Shown in pieces: positions 50,606 to 59,565 of a DNA stretch of 64,000 nucleotides. Position 1 is the first letter of the stretch. Each line of letters starts with the position of its first letter. The position numbers were made by a program, and so were the translations under genes. This DNA is from Geobacillus thermocatenulatus (GTDB lineage: Bacteria; Bacillota; Bacilli; Bacillales; Anoxybacillaceae), in the NCBI RefSeq assembly GCF_002217655.1, contig NZ_NEWK01000002.1:249164-313163 (forward strand), in the 5' to 3' direction. Below the pieces are notes generated by a model, which was not told the origin of the DNA, did no database searches, and saw only the letters and a program-made list of their open reading frames with translations.

Positions 50606-51046
50606 CTATTCCTCCCCGAGTAAAATCGCTTTAATTTTTTCATGAAGATGCAAAAACTGTTCAATCTCCTCTGGAGAGACGAGTTCTTGAATGCGGCCAA
50701 GCCGTCGGCGCAGCACCGACTGCTCGCCAAACGCTTCCGACACTGTCTCTTTTCCCTTTTCCGTCAAACTCAAAATGACCGCGCGCCGATCTTGCTTCGA
50801 CGGCTCGCGGACAACAAGGCCGGCGCCGACGAGCCGATCGACCGTGCCGCTGACGTTGCTGTTACTTAAATTTAATTTTTCCGCCAAGTCATTCAGGCGA
50901 ATATGTTCTTTTTTCAACAGCGTATATAAGACGATCAGCTGCACCTCTGTCACCCCGACGCGGGCGGCGTCCTCGCGGATGAGGCGATAAAGCGCCTTTT
51001 GCGTCCGGAAGACAGCGTACATGATGTCCCGGCTGATCCCTTCCAT
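50606..51046 (-). CDS. MarR-family transcriptional regulator
   Basis: The 146-residue winged-helix protein has the MarR layout: helix near 1-30, recognition region IRLNDLAEKLNLSNSNVSGT (about 51-70) and the wing VVREPSKQDRRAVILSLTEK (about 80-99). It heads the efflux operon and is expected to repress it until an inducing ligand binds. The start at 51046 has AGGAGGGGGG. Two spaced dyads at 51086-51113 upstream are the likely operators. Confidence 0.9.
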   Translation of the reverse strand: MEGISRDIMYAVFRTQKALYRLIREDAARVGVTEVQLIVLYTLLKKEHIRLNDLAEKLNLSNSNVSGTVDRLVGAGLVVREPSKQDRRAVILSLTEKGKETVSEAFGEQSVLRRRLGRIQELVSPEEIEQFLHLHEKIKAILLGEE

Positions 51047-51085
51047 TCATCCCCCCTCCTTACTTCATCTTTCTTGTTGGAATAG

Positions 51086-51113
51086 TTTCAATACGAATTA
51101 TTTCTGCACGAAA
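51086..51113. promoter_or_regulatory. Tandem dyads, likely MarR operator region
   Basis: TTTCAATACGAAT (51086-51098) and TTTCTGCACGAAA (51101-51113) share TTTCNNNNNGAA and lie 15 bp apart, 40-67 bp before the marR start. The spacing of about 1.5 turns could allow two dimers. Confidence 0.5.
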
Positions 51114-51182
51114 TATGATTATAACATGAAAACGAGGAAAATCAACTATATTGTTTCATGGCTTGGCGAAAACATACGCAAC

Positions 51183-51219
51183 AAAAAAGTCCAACTGGAT
51201 GTTTGGCATCCAATTGGAC
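51183..51219. terminator. Terminator between the yng operon and marR
   Basis: GTCCAACTGGATG (51189-51201) and CATCCAATTGGAC (51207-51219) form a 13 bp stem with a 5 nt loop. On the minus strand the single mismatch becomes a G-U pair and TTTTTTG follows, so it mainly terminates the minus-strand yng operon. Confidence 0.88.
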
Positions 51220-51496
51220 TCTTTTGTCCACTTCTCCTTCACGAATCCGCGCCGCGGTTGCCGTCGGCTGAATGCAGTTTCTCAACCACGCTCCACCAGG
51301 TGGGTGTTCGCAGAAGCGTTCCTGCCGTCCTCCATCACGAATATTGAGGCATGACATTCCCGCTTCAATGTAGAACTCCCTTTTGATTGCCATCGGTTGA
51401 AACTTCATTCTACAACGCACAACGCAGCAGCGGATTGGTGATTATTATAATACATGATCGGCCGTTCTTTGGCAAGAGGGACAGCCATCCATTTTT
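51220..51496. other. Intergenic stretch after the yng operon
   Basis: No gene is supported between yngE and its distal terminator. Frames on both strands lack ribosome sites. Confidence 0.5.
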
Positions 51497-53050
51497 TCAA
51501 ACGGGATACACGCCGTGCTTCCGCTCGGAAAAGACCATATATTTGGACATATACGCGGCAAACCGCCGGATGAGTTCGTCGCGCAAATCATTCGGCGCGA
51601 TGATGCCGTCAACGACCAATTCAGAAGCGAGCCGATAAATATCGATGTCGCGCCGGTATTCCTCGCGTTTTTGTTCGACAAACGCCGCACGCTCTTCTGG
51701 CGGCAGCTCCGCAATTTTGTTGGCGTAGACGGCGTTGACGGCCGCTTCCGGCCCCATGACGGCGATTTGCGCGTTCGGAAGCGCCAAGCAGCAATCCGGT
51801 TCAAACGCTGGCCCGGCCATCGCGTACAATCCGGCGCCGTACGCTTTGCGGACGATGACCGAGATTTTCGGCACAGTGGCTTCCGACATGGCCGCGATCA
51901 TTTTCGCCCCATGGCGGATGATGCCGGCCCGCTCAACTTTCGTGCCGATCATAAAGCCAGGGACGTCGGCCAAAAACAAAAGCGGGATATGGAACGCATC
52001 GCAAAGCGTAATGAACTTCGCCGCTTTGTCGGCCGAATCGTGGAACAAGACGCCGCCTTTGACGCGCGGCTGGTTGGCGATGATGCCGATCGGCTGGCCG
52101 TTAAGGCGCGCCAGTCCCGTAATGATTTCCGGCGCAAACAGTTTTTTGATTTCACAAAACGAACCTTCGTCAATGATCCGCTCAATCAAATCATACATGT
52201 TGAACGGCGCATTTTGGTTTTCCGGCAAAATGTCTTCGATCGTTTTGTCAAACGATTTCGGCGGCTTCGCCTCGACCACCGGCGGTTTTTCGCCGTAATG
52301 GGACGGAAAATATGACAAATAACGGCGTGCATAGGCAATCGCTTCTTCTTCGGTTTTCACGAGCACGTCGCCGCAGCCGGAAACGGTGCAATGCATGCGG
52401 GCGCCGCCCATCTCTTCGAGCGTCACTTTTTCCCCAATCACCATTTCCGCCATGCGCGGCGAGCCCAAGTACATCGAGGCGTTGCCCTCGACCATGATGA
52501 CGATGTCGCAAAACGCCGGAATATAAGCGCCGCCGGCCGCTGACGGGCCAAACAACAGGCACACCTGCGGCACTTTGCCGGACAGCTTCACTTCGTTGTA
52601 AAAAATGCGCCCCGCCCCGCGCCGGCCGGGAAACATTTCGATTTGATCCGTAATGCGGGCACCGGCCGAGTCCACCAAATAAATGATCGGGCAGCGCAGT
52701 TTTTCCGCTGTCTCTTGAATGCGAATGATTTTTTCGACGGTGCGCGCTCCCCACGAGCCGGCTTTGACGGTCGAATCGTTCGCCATCACGCAGACGGTGC
52801 GGCCATGGATTTTGCCGATGCCGGTCACGACTCCATCAGCCGGCAGGCCATCCGCCAAACAGTTGGCAAACAGCCCGTCTTCCACTTCCAAGCCGTGATC
52901 AAGCAGCAAATTCAGCCGCTCGCGGACAAACAATTTCCCTTGGGCCGCATTTTTTTCATGATATTTTGGCGCCCCGCCTTTCTTGATTTCCGCCGCTCTT
53001 TTCTCCAGCTCCGCTGCGAGCGTGTCTTGCTGATTGGCAGTTTCTTTCAT
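51497..53050 (-). CDS. yngE: Acyl-CoA carboxylase carboxyltransferase subunit (3-methylcrotonyl-CoA carboxylase beta-like)
   Basis: The 517-residue carboxyltransferase has the paired landmarks PGRRGAGRIFYNEVKLSGKV near 145, GPSAAGGAYIPAFCD near 168 and, in the C-terminal half, NQPRVKGGVLFHDSADKAAK near 320 and RKAYGAGLYAMAGPAFEPD near 408. It transfers CO2 from biotin to an acyl-CoA. With YngH and YngHB it would carboxylate 3-methylcrotonyl-CoA in leucine breakdown, as the next genes imply. The start at 53050 is preceded by AAGGAGGG, at a 12 nt spacing that is a little long. It is the last gene of the operon. Confidence 0.9.
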   Translation of the reverse strand: MKETANQQDTLAAELEKRAAEIKKGGAPKYHEKNAAQGKLFVRERLNLLLDHGLEVEDGLFANCLADGLPADGVVTGIGKIHGRTVCVMANDSTVKAGSWGARTVEKIIRIQETAEKLRCPIIYLVDSAGARITDQIEMFPGRRGAGRIFYNEVKLSGKVPQVCLLFGPSAAGGAYIPAFCDIVIMVEGNASMYLGSPRMAEMVIGEKVTLEEMGGARMHCTVSGCGDVLVKTEEEAIAYARRYLSYFPSHYGEKPPVVEAKPPKSFDKTIEDILPENQNAPFNMYDLIERIIDEGSFCEIKKLFAPEIITGLARLNGQPIGIIANQPRVKGGVLFHDSADKAAKFITLCDAFHIPLLFLADVPGFMIGTKVERAGIIRHGAKMIAAMSEATVPKISVIVRKAYGAGLYAMAGPAFEPDCCLALPNAQIAVMGPEAAVNAVYANKIAELPPEERAAFVEQKREEYRRDIDIYRLASELVVDGIIAPNDLRDELIRRFAAYMSKYMVFSERKHGVYPV

Positions 53051-53221
53051 CTCTTTGGTTTCCCTCCTTGTTTTGATGGATCTTGCTGTTCCATCCCGCG
53101 TGTTCGGCCGGAACACGGTTGGATGCCGTTTTTTTGTTGCCGCGCGAATGCCGATGCGGGGCAAGCGCTCCGTTGCGGCTTTCTCCTTATCCAAACAGCC
53201 CCATCCTGCCCAAGCGCGGGC

Positions 53222-54004
53222 TTACTCCCCTTTGTACACCGGCTTCCGCTTTTCTTTAAACGCCTGCAAGCCTTCGAGCCGGTCTTTCGTTGGGATCGTC
53301 GCCTCATAGGCGAGCTGCTCGATCGCCAGCCCGGTTTCAAGGTCGACGTTAAACACGCTTTGCACCGCCCGTTTCGCCTGGCGGACAGCGATCGGAGCAT
53401 TGTCAGCAATTTGCCGGGCCAATTCGAGCGCCCGATCCATGAGCTCGGCGCGCGGCACCGCGTATTCGACAAGGCCGATTCGCTCGGCTTCCTGCGCTGT
53501 AATCCGTTTGGCGGCAAAAATCAACTCTTTCGCTTTGCCGAGACCGACAAGGCGCGGGAGCCGCTGCGTGCCTCCCGCCCCCGGAATGATGCCAAGCGAC
53601 GTTTCCGTCAGCCCAAGCTGGATATCGTCGGCGGCAAACCGGATGTCGCAGGCGAGCGCCAGCTCAAGCCCCCCGCCAAAGGCCGAGCCGTTTAACGCGG
53701 CGATGACCGGCTGCGGCGTTTTCTCCACCTCGTTGATCGTCTTGCTGATTAAGGCGACCGTCTGCCGCACTTCCGTTTCATTCATCCCCGCCCGCTCTTT
53801 CAAATCAGCGCCGGCGCAAAACACTTTTTCTCCCGCCCCAGTCAACATGACAACGCGCACGTCTTTCCGAAATTTGATCTCCTGAAAGAGCGCTCCAAGC
53901 TCGAAAAGAAGCGCTCTTGAAAGCGCGTTGGCCGCTTCCGGGCGGTTTAATGTCACAATGGCGATGCCGTTTTCTTGTGTCTCAAACGATACAAGTGTGC
54001 TCAC
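53222..54004 (-). CDS. yngF: Enoyl-CoA hydratase (3-methylglutaconyl-CoA hydratase-like)
   Basis: The 260-residue crotonase has GSAFGGGLELALACD near 107 for the oxyanion hole and IIPGAGGTQRLPRLVG near 138, with the catalytic Glu positions as in hydratases (Glu in GLELA and the TETSLG region). It would hydrate 3-methylglutaconyl-CoA to HMG-CoA. The GTG at 54004 is preceded by GGGGGGAG; the ATG at 54028 lies within the upstream gene and has no site. It is in the yng operon between HMG-CoA lyase and the carboxyltransferase. Confidence 0.88.
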   Translation of the reverse strand: MSTLVSFETQENGIAIVTLNRPEAANALSRALLFELGALFQEIKFRKDVRVVMLTGAGEKVFCAGADLKERAGMNETEVRQTVALISKTINEVEKTPQPVIAALNGSAFGGGLELALACDIRFAADDIQLGLTETSLGIIPGAGGTQRLPRLVGLGKAKELIFAAKRITAQEAERIGLVEYAVPRAELMDRALELARQIADNAPIAVRQAKRAVQSVFNVDLETGLAIEQLAYEATIPTKDRLEGLQAFKEKRKPVYKGE

Positions 54005-54017
54005 GTTTTCTCCCCCC

Positions 54018-54917
54018 TTATGATCCAACCGTTTGCAAATAGCGGCTCGGAAGCGGGCGTCCGATTTTGTCGCGGATAAACAACGCCGCTTTCGTCAGCT
54101 GCTCGACATCGATGCCGGTTTCAATCCCCATTCCGTGGAGCATATACACCAAATCATCGGTGGCGACGTTTCCCGACGCTCCGGGAGCGTACGGACAGCC
54201 ACCGAGGCCGCCGAGCGAGCTGTCAAACGTCGTAATCCCCATTTCCATGGACACTAAAATATTGGCCAGCGCCGTCCCCCGTGTATCGTGAAAATGCATG
54301 GCGATCCGTTCGACCGGAAAGCGACGAAGCACCTCAGCAAGCACGTCCTCCACTTGTTTGGGCGTCGCGACGCCGATCGTATCGCCAAGCGACAGTTCGT
54401 CAACCTCCATCGCCAACAACCGGTCCGCCACCATCAACACTTGATCGACGGCAACAGGCCCTTCATATGGGCAGCCAAAGACGGTGGAAACGTAGCCGCG
54501 CACCGTTTTTCCTGCTTGTTTTGCCGTTTTCACGACCGCTTCCAGCACCGGAAATGTGGCAGCGATCGTTTTGTTAATATTTTTTTGGTTGTGGGCTTCG
54601 CTCGCTGACATGAAGACGCCCACTTCATCGACCCCGGCGCCAAGCGCCCGCTCAAGCCCCTTTTCGTTGGGGACGAGCGCCGCATACGTGACGCCGGCTT
54701 TCCGGCGAATGCCCTCTGCCACTTCAACGGCGTCCGCAAGCTGTGGAATCCATTTCGGATGGACGAAGGAGGTCACCTCAATGTACGACAACCCCGTTTC
54801 TGACAATAGATTGATCCAGGCAATTTTATCGGCGGTTGCGATCGGCGTTGCTTCGTTTTGCAGGCCGTCGCGCGGGCCGACTTCTTTGACCGTCACCTTC
54901 GCCGGCCATCGGCTCAT
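54018..54917 (-). CDS. yngG: Hydroxymethylglutaryl-CoA lyase
   Basis: The 299-residue TIM-barrel enzyme has the DGLQNE motif at about 15-20 and the HMG-CoA lyase signature GLGGCPYAPGASGN near 235, with the active-site Cys. It cleaves HMG-CoA into acetyl-CoA and acetoacetate, the end of leucine breakdown. This signature is specific and identifies the pathway of the whole operon. The ribosome site is AAGGGGGAGCAG. The length is normal. Confidence 0.93.
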   Translation of the reverse strand: MSRWPAKVTVKEVGPRDGLQNEATPIATADKIAWINLLSETGLSYIEVTSFVHPKWIPQLADAVEVAEGIRRKAGVTYAALVPNEKGLERALGAGVDEVGVFMSASEAHNQKNINKTIAATFPVLEAVVKTAKQAGKTVRGYVSTVFGCPYEGPVAVDQVLMVADRLLAMEVDELSLGDTIGVATPKQVEDVLAEVLRRFPVERIAMHFHDTRGTALANILVSMEMGITTFDSSLGGLGGCPYAPGASGNVATDDLVYMLHGMGIETGIDVEQLTKAALFIRDKIGRPLPSRYLQTVGS

Positions 54918-54931
54918 GCTCTGCTCCCCCT

Positions 54932-55144
54932 TTATTCAATCTCGACAAGCACGTCGCCTTCGTTGACGAAATCTCCTTCCTGCACGTGGATGTGCTTCAC
55001 GACGCCAGACGTTTCCGCGGCAATCGGAATCTCCATTTTCATCGATTCCAAAATGACGACATCTTGCCCTTCTTCCACACGGTCACCGACGGCGACGACA
55101 ATTTTCCATACACTTCCGGCCATCGTTGCGATTATTTGATTCAT
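54932..55144 (-). CDS. yngHB: Biotin/lipoyl attachment carrier protein
   Basis: The 70-residue protein consists of a single biotinyl domain with the modification motif ESMKMEIP, biotinylated Lys36. It would be the separate carrier for the biotin carboxylase YngH, which lacks its own carrier domain. The start at 55144 has GGGGGAAG; a longer frame to 55159 has none. B. subtilis YngHB has the same size and can also carry lipoate. Confidence 0.9.
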   Translation of the reverse strand: MNQIIATMAGSVWKIVVAVGDRVEEGQDVVILESMKMEIPIAAETSGVVKHIHVQEGDFVNEGDVLVEIE

Positions 55145-55170
55145 CGTTTCTTCCCCCATTCATTTCTGCT

Positions 55171-56523
55171 TCATTTCGTTTTTATTGGTTTCCAATGTTT
55201 CGAAAGGAAATCGGTCGTTGTATCCCCCGCTTGAAACGCTGGATGAGACAACACGGCCTCAAGCAGCGGAATGTTCGTTTTAATCCCTTCAACGCGATAG
55301 TCTCGAAGCGCTTCGAGCAAGCGTTCAATCGCCGTTTGCCGATCCGGCCCTTTGGCAATCAACTTCGCGATCATCGGATCATAAAACGGCGTGACCGTGA
55401 TGCCGCTTTGAACCGCCGTTTCATGACGAATCCATTCGCCTTGTGGGGCGGAAAACACCGTAATGCGGCCGGGCGACGGGTAAAACGTGTTCGGATCTTC
55501 GGCATAAATGCGCACTTCCATGGCGTGCCCGTCGCGGCGAATCTCTTCTTGTTTATAGCGGAGCGGCTCGCCGGCGGCGATGCAGAGCTGCTCTTCGACG
55601 ATGTCGATGCCGGTGATTTCTTCTGTCACCGGGTGCTCGACTTGCAGCCGAGTGTTCATCTCAAGAAAATAAAAATTTTTCTGTTCATCGACGAGAAATT
55701 CAATGGTACCGGCATTTGCATAACCGATGTAACGCGCAGCCCGCACCGCCGCTTCGCCCATTTTCTGCCGCGTTTCCTCATCCAAAAACGGCGACGGCGC
55801 CTCTTCGACCACCTTTTGATGGCGGCGCTGGATCGAGCACTCGCGCTCCCACAAGTAGACGCAATTGCCGTAGGAATCGGCGAGCAGCTGAATTTCAATA
55901 TGGCGCGGGCGTTCAATATATTTTTCAATGTACATCGTCCCGTCGCCGAAAAACGAAGCTGCCCGCTTTTGGCTCCCTTCAAACGCTTGGCGCAGCTCAG
56001 CTTCGTCGCGAGCGATATGCATGCCGATGCCGCCGCCGCCGGCTGACGCCTTCAGCATGACTGGATACCCAATCGAAGCCGCCGCTTTGGCCGCTTCATC
56101 GGCGCTATCAAGCGCAAAGGAGACGCCCGGGACGATCGGCACGCCGGCTTGTTCCATCGTCCGCCGCGCTTCGATTTTGCTGCCCATCGCCGCAATGATG
56201 TCCGCCTTCGGACCGATGAAGACGATTCCTTCTTCCTCGCAGCGGCGGGCAAACGCTGGATTTTCCGACAACAGCCCGTAGCCGGGATGGATCGCCTCCG
56301 CTTTCGCCGTTTTGGCAACCTCAATGATTTTTTCGATATTTAAATAGCTTTCCGCGACGCGCGGCTTGCCGATCAAATACGCTTCATCCGCGAGCGAGAC
56401 ATGAAGCGAATCGGCGTCTGCTTCGGAATAAATGGCAACCGTTTGAATGCCGAGACGTCGGCACGTGCGGATGACACGGACGGCGATTTCGCCGCGGTTG
56501 GCAATCAACACTTTCGAAAACAT
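55171..56523 (-). CDS. yngH: Biotin carboxylase subunit (3-methylcrotonyl-CoA carboxylase alpha-like)
   Basis: The 450-residue biotin carboxylase has the ATP-grasp motifs KASAGGGGIGMHI near 159-171 and ECSIQRRHQKVVEEAPSP near 230 and the C-terminal EVRIYAEDP domain. It carboxylates biotin on YngHB using ATP and bicarbonate. No BCCP domain is fused, as shown by the length. The 72 nt gap to yngI contains a GC-rich hairpin (about 56551-56588). The ribosome site AGAAAGGGTGAG precedes 56523. Confidence 0.92.
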   Translation of the reverse strand: MFSKVLIANRGEIAVRVIRTCRRLGIQTVAIYSEADADSLHVSLADEAYLIGKPRVAESYLNIEKIIEVAKTAKAEAIHPGYGLLSENPAFARRCEEEGIVFIGPKADIIAAMGSKIEARRTMEQAGVPIVPGVSFALDSADEAAKAAASIGYPVMLKASAGGGGIGMHIARDEAELRQAFEGSQKRAASFFGDGTMYIEKYIERPRHIEIQLLADSYGNCVYLWERECSIQRRHQKVVEEAPSPFLDEETRQKMGEAAVRAARYIGYANAGTIEFLVDEQKNFYFLEMNTRLQVEHPVTEEITGIDIVEEQLCIAAGEPLRYKQEEIRRDGHAMEVRIYAEDPNTFYPSPGRITVFSAPQGEWIRHETAVQSGITVTPFYDPMIAKLIAKGPDRQTAIERLLEALRDYRVEGIKTNIPLLEAVLSHPAFQAGDTTTDFLSKHWKPIKTK

Positions 56524-56550
56524 CGTCTCACCCTTTCTTCAAAAGTACAG

Positions 56551-56588
56551 GTGCCGGCGCCGGACGGTTCGTCCGCCCGGCGCGGCGG
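56551..56588. repeat. GC-rich hairpin between yngI and yngH
   Basis: A GC-rich stretch with partly pairing arms (GCGCCGGACGG against CCGCCCGGCGC) lies in the 72 nt gap between yngI and yngH. It may be a partial terminator or an RNA-processing point that tunes expression of the distal genes. Confidence 0.45.
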
Positions 56589-56595
56589 TTTAGGT

Positions 56596-58224
56596 TTATA
56601 AGCCGAGGCGCTGTTTCGCCATTTCCCGCAATTTGAATTTCTGAATTTTCCCGGATGCCGTCATCGGGTACGAGTCGGTAAATTCGATATAACGCGGGAT
56701 TTTATGCCGGGAAATGTTGCCGCGGCAAAACTCGCGAATCTCCTCAGCGGTCGCCGTTTCGCCGTCTTTTAAGATGATCCACGCCATCACTTCTTCCCCG
56801 TATACTTCATCCGGCACGCCAACGACTTGAACGTCCAAAATTTTCGGATGTTTGTATAAAAACTCTTCGATTTCACGCGGATAAATGTTCTCCCCGCCGC
56901 GGATGATCATATCTTTCAGCCGGCCGGTGATGCGGCAGTAACCGTTTTCGTCCATCACCGCCAAGTCGCCGGTATGGAGCCAGCCGTCTTCATCGATCGC
57001 TTCGCGCGTCGCTTCCGGATTGTTGTAATATCCTTTCATGACATGATAGCCGCGCGTGCACAGCTCCCCTTGCACACCGGGCGGCACTTCCTTGTTCGTG
57101 CCCGGCTCGACGATTTTCACTTCCACGCCCGGCAAGGCGCGGCCAACCGTTTCGACACGCAGCTCAAGCGGATCATCGGTGCGCGTTTGCGTGATGACTG
57201 GGGACGCTTCCGTCTGCCCGTAGGCGATCGTAATGTCTTTCATCCCCATTTTCTCGATGACCGCCTTCATCACTTCGACCGGGCAAGGAGAACCGGCCAT
57301 AATGCCCGTGCGCAGCGACGACAAATCGTATTTGGCAAAATCCGGGTCGTTGAGCTCGGCGATGAACATCGTCGGCACGCCGTGAAGCGCCGTGCACCGC
57401 TCCGCTTCCACCGTCTCGAGAACCCGCTTCGGATGGAACTCCACAACCGGCACCATCGTCGCCCCGACCGTCACGCATGCAAGCGTGCTCATGACGCAGC
57501 CGAAGCAATGGAAAAACGGCACCGGAATGCACAATCGATCGCCTTCGCCAAGTCCCATGCATTGCGCTACTTGATGGGCGTTGTTGACGATGTTGTAATG
57601 CGTCAACATCACCCCTTTCGGGAATCCAGTCGTCCCGGACGTGTATTGCATGTTGATCACATCGTGCGGGTCGAGGCTCTCCATCCGTTCATCGAGTTCT
57701 TCTTCCGATACGTCGTGCGCCATCGCCAAGATGTCGTTCCAGGTGAACATGCCCGGGTACCGTTTGTCGCCAAGAAAGATCACGTTTTTCAACTTCGGCA
57801 GCCGTTTCGATTGCAGCTGTCCGGGCGCCGATGTGCGCAGCTCGGGAACGATTTCATATAAAATATCGATATACGACGAGTCGCGATATTGCTCAATCAA
57901 AAAGAGCGTCGTCGAGTCGGACTGCCGAAGCAAATACTCAAGCTCCGCCGCGCGGTAGTTCGTATTGACCGTCACGAGGACGGCTCCCATTTTGCCGGTC
58001 GCAAACTGGCAGGCGATCCATTCCGGGACGTTCGTCGCCCAAATGGCGACATGCTCCCCTTTTTCGATGCCAAGCCGCATCAACCCGCGCGCAACGAGGC
58101 GGCAATAGTCGTTAAACTGCCGATACGTCAGACGCAAGCCGCGGTCGGCGTACACGACCGCCTCATGGTCCGCATATTGCCTGGCTCGCTCTTCCAACAA
58201 TTTCCCCACAGTCACCGTCAACAT
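56596..58224 (-). CDS. yngI: Acyl-CoA synthetase (AMP-forming)
   Basis: The 542-residue adenylate-forming enzyme has the P-loop [13 protein letters not shown] near 190, the linker [14 protein letters not shown] near 395, and the [20 protein letters not shown] block near 440. It would activate a carboxylic acid, such as isovalerate or acetoacetate, to its CoA ester. In the yng context it may recycle acetoacetate or activate short branched acids. The start at 58224 has AGGGGAGG. The gene is followed by the GC-rich hairpin noted above. Confidence 0.9.
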   Translation of the reverse strand: MLTVTVGKLLEERARQYADHEAVVYADRGLRLTYRQFNDYCRLVARGLMRLGIEKGEHVAIWATNVPEWIACQFATGKMGAVLVTVNTNYRAAELEYLLRQSDSTTLFLIEQYRDSSYIDILYEIVPELRTSAPGQLQSKRLPKLKNVIFLGDKRYPGMFTWNDILAMAHDVSEEELDERMESLDPHDVINMQYTSGTTGFPKGVMLTHYNIVNNAHQVAQCMGLGEGDRLCIPVPFFHCFGCVMSTLACVTVGATMVPVVEFHPKRVLETVEAERCTALHGVPTMFIAELNDPDFAKYDLSSLRTGIMAGSPCPVEVMKAVIEKMGMKDITIAYGQTEASPVITQTRTDDPLELRVETVGRALPGVEVKIVEPGTNKEVPPGVQGELCTRGYHVMKGYYNNPEATREAIDEDGWLHTGDLAVMDENGYCRITGRLKDMIIRGGENIYPREIEEFLYKHPKILDVQVVGVPDEVYGEEVMAWIILKDGETATAEEIREFCRGNISRHKIPRYIEFTDSYPMTASGKIQKFKLREMAKQRLGL

Positions 58225-58283
58225 CGGCCGTTTCCTCCCCTTTGTCCGAATTCATGGTTATGGATATGCAGGCATTTCCGCTT

Positions 58284-59426
58284 TTAGCATCCCAGTTGGC
58301 GGGCGATGACGAGCCGTTGGATTTCTGATGTGCCTTCGCCGATTTCCATGAGCTTGATATCCCGCAAATGGCGCTCAACGCCGTACTCTTTCATATAGCC
58401 GTATCCGCCGTGAATTTGAATCGCTTGGTTGCAGACGCGGAACCCCATTTCCGACGCAAACAGCTTGGCGAACGATGCTTCTTTTGTAAACGGTTTCCCT
58501 TTGTCTTTCAACCAAGCCGCCTTGTACACCATATTGCGGGCAAGCTCAATTCCCATCGCCATATCGGCCAGTTTAAATTGAATGGCTTGAAACTTGGAAA
58601 TCGGCTGGCCGAACTGAACGCGTTCCTTCGCGTATTGAAGCGCTTTCTCAAACGCCGCTTGCGCGATGCCGACAGCCAAAGCAGCGATCGAGATTCGGCC
58701 GCCATCAAGCGTGTACAAAAACTGCTTAAACCCTTTTTGTGGGTCGCCTAATACGTTTTCTTTCGGCACGCGGACGTTCTCGAAAACAAGCTCGCACGTA
58801 TTGGACGCGCGCACGCCCATCTTGTCGTAATTCGAACGGATCGTAAATCCTGGGGAGTCGGTTGGCACGATGAGAGCGGTGATGATGTTTTTGCCGCGCG
58901 CATCTTTGCCCGTGACGGCGGTGACGATCACTTGCCGCGCGTATTGGGCGTTTGTGATCCAACATTTTTCGCCATTGATGACATATTCATCGCCGTCAAG
59001 CACCGCGGTCGTGCGCGTGCCGCCGGCGTCGGACCCGGCGTTCGGCTCTGTGAGCCCAAAAGCGCCAAGCGTCTCGCCTTTCGCCATCGGCACGAGCCAT
59101 TTTTGTTTCTGCTCCTCTGTTCCAAAATAATAAATGGGACTCGCCCCAAGTGACACGGCGGCCGCATAGCTTAGCCCGGTGCCGCCACAGGCGCGGCCGA
59201 TTTCCTCAACGGCGATGGCGTACGAAATCGTATCGCCTCCAGCGCCGCCGTATTCTTCCGGAAACGGCAAACCCAATAGCCCCAACTCGCCCATTTTGCG
59301 GAAGACATCCAGCGGAAAATGCGCCTCTTCATCCCATTTCGCCGCGTATGGGGCAATTTCCTTCTCAGCAAAGTCGCGAACCATTTCTTTAATCATTTGT
59401 TGTTCTTTCGTCAATGAAAAATCCAT
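58284..59426 (-). CDS. yngJ: Acyl-CoA dehydrogenase (isovaleryl-CoA dehydrogenase-like)
   Basis: The 380-residue flavoenzyme closely resembles B. subtilis YngJ by eye, with FGLTEPNAGSDAGG near 128 and QIHGGYGYMKEYGVERHLRD near 335. It has the canonical IGEGTSEIQ with Glu at the usual active-site position, whereas classical isovaleryl-CoA dehydrogenases carry the base elsewhere. It would make 3-methylcrotonyl-CoA, the substrate of YngH/YngE. The start at 59426 has GAGGGAG; a slightly longer reading to 59447 is less well placed. It is the first gene of the operon. Confidence 0.9.
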   Translation of the reverse strand: MDFSLTKEQQMIKEMVRDFAEKEIAPYAAKWDEEAHFPLDVFRKMGELGLLGLPFPEEYGGAGGDTISYAIAVEEIGRACGGTGLSYAAAVSLGASPIYYFGTEEQKQKWLVPMAKGETLGAFGLTEPNAGSDAGGTRTTAVLDGDEYVINGEKCWITNAQYARQVIVTAVTGKDARGKNIITALIVPTDSPGFTIRSNYDKMGVRASNTCELVFENVRVPKENVLGDPQKGFKQFLYTLDGGRISIAALAVGIAQAAFEKALQYAKERVQFGQPISKFQAIQFKLADMAMGIELARNMVYKAAWLKDKGKPFTKEASFAKLFASEMGFRVCNQAIQIHGGYGYMKEYGVERHLRDIKLMEIGEGTSEIQRLVIARQLGC

Positions 59427-59466
59427 GTTCTCCCTCTCCCCCATCAAAATATATGAATCTATTGGT

Positions 59467-59480
59467 ACCGACTAGTCGGT
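59467..59480. promoter_or_regulatory. Operator-like palindrome at the yng operon
   Basis: ACCGACTAGTCGGT is a perfect 14 bp palindrome 40 bp upstream of the yngJ start. It shares the pattern ACCRACYRGTYGGT with the operator at 7195-7212. The likely binder is the TetR protein encoded just upstream. Confidence 0.7.
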
Positions 59481-59530
59481 TTTGACTTCCGGTGCAAAAA
59501 AACAAACAGAACCCGCCGCGCCGGATAACA

Positions 59531-59548
59531 AGACCGACTAGTTGGTCT
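59531..59548. promoter_or_regulatory. Second operator-like palindrome near the TetR gene
   Basis: AGACCGACTAGTTGGTCT is an 18 bp near-perfect palindrome (one mismatched pair). It carries the same ACCGACTAGT core as the site at 59467-59480. It lies 17 bp past the TetR stop and could alternatively be a weak terminator stem. Confidence 0.6.
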
Positions 59549-59565
59549 TTTTTGCGAAAAACCGC

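Noticed and set aside
54288-54608. Plus-strand open frames opposite the HMG-CoA lyase and other yng genes
   Set aside because: Typical shadow frames of GC-rich genes, without ribosome sites; the yng proteins on the minus strand are clear.
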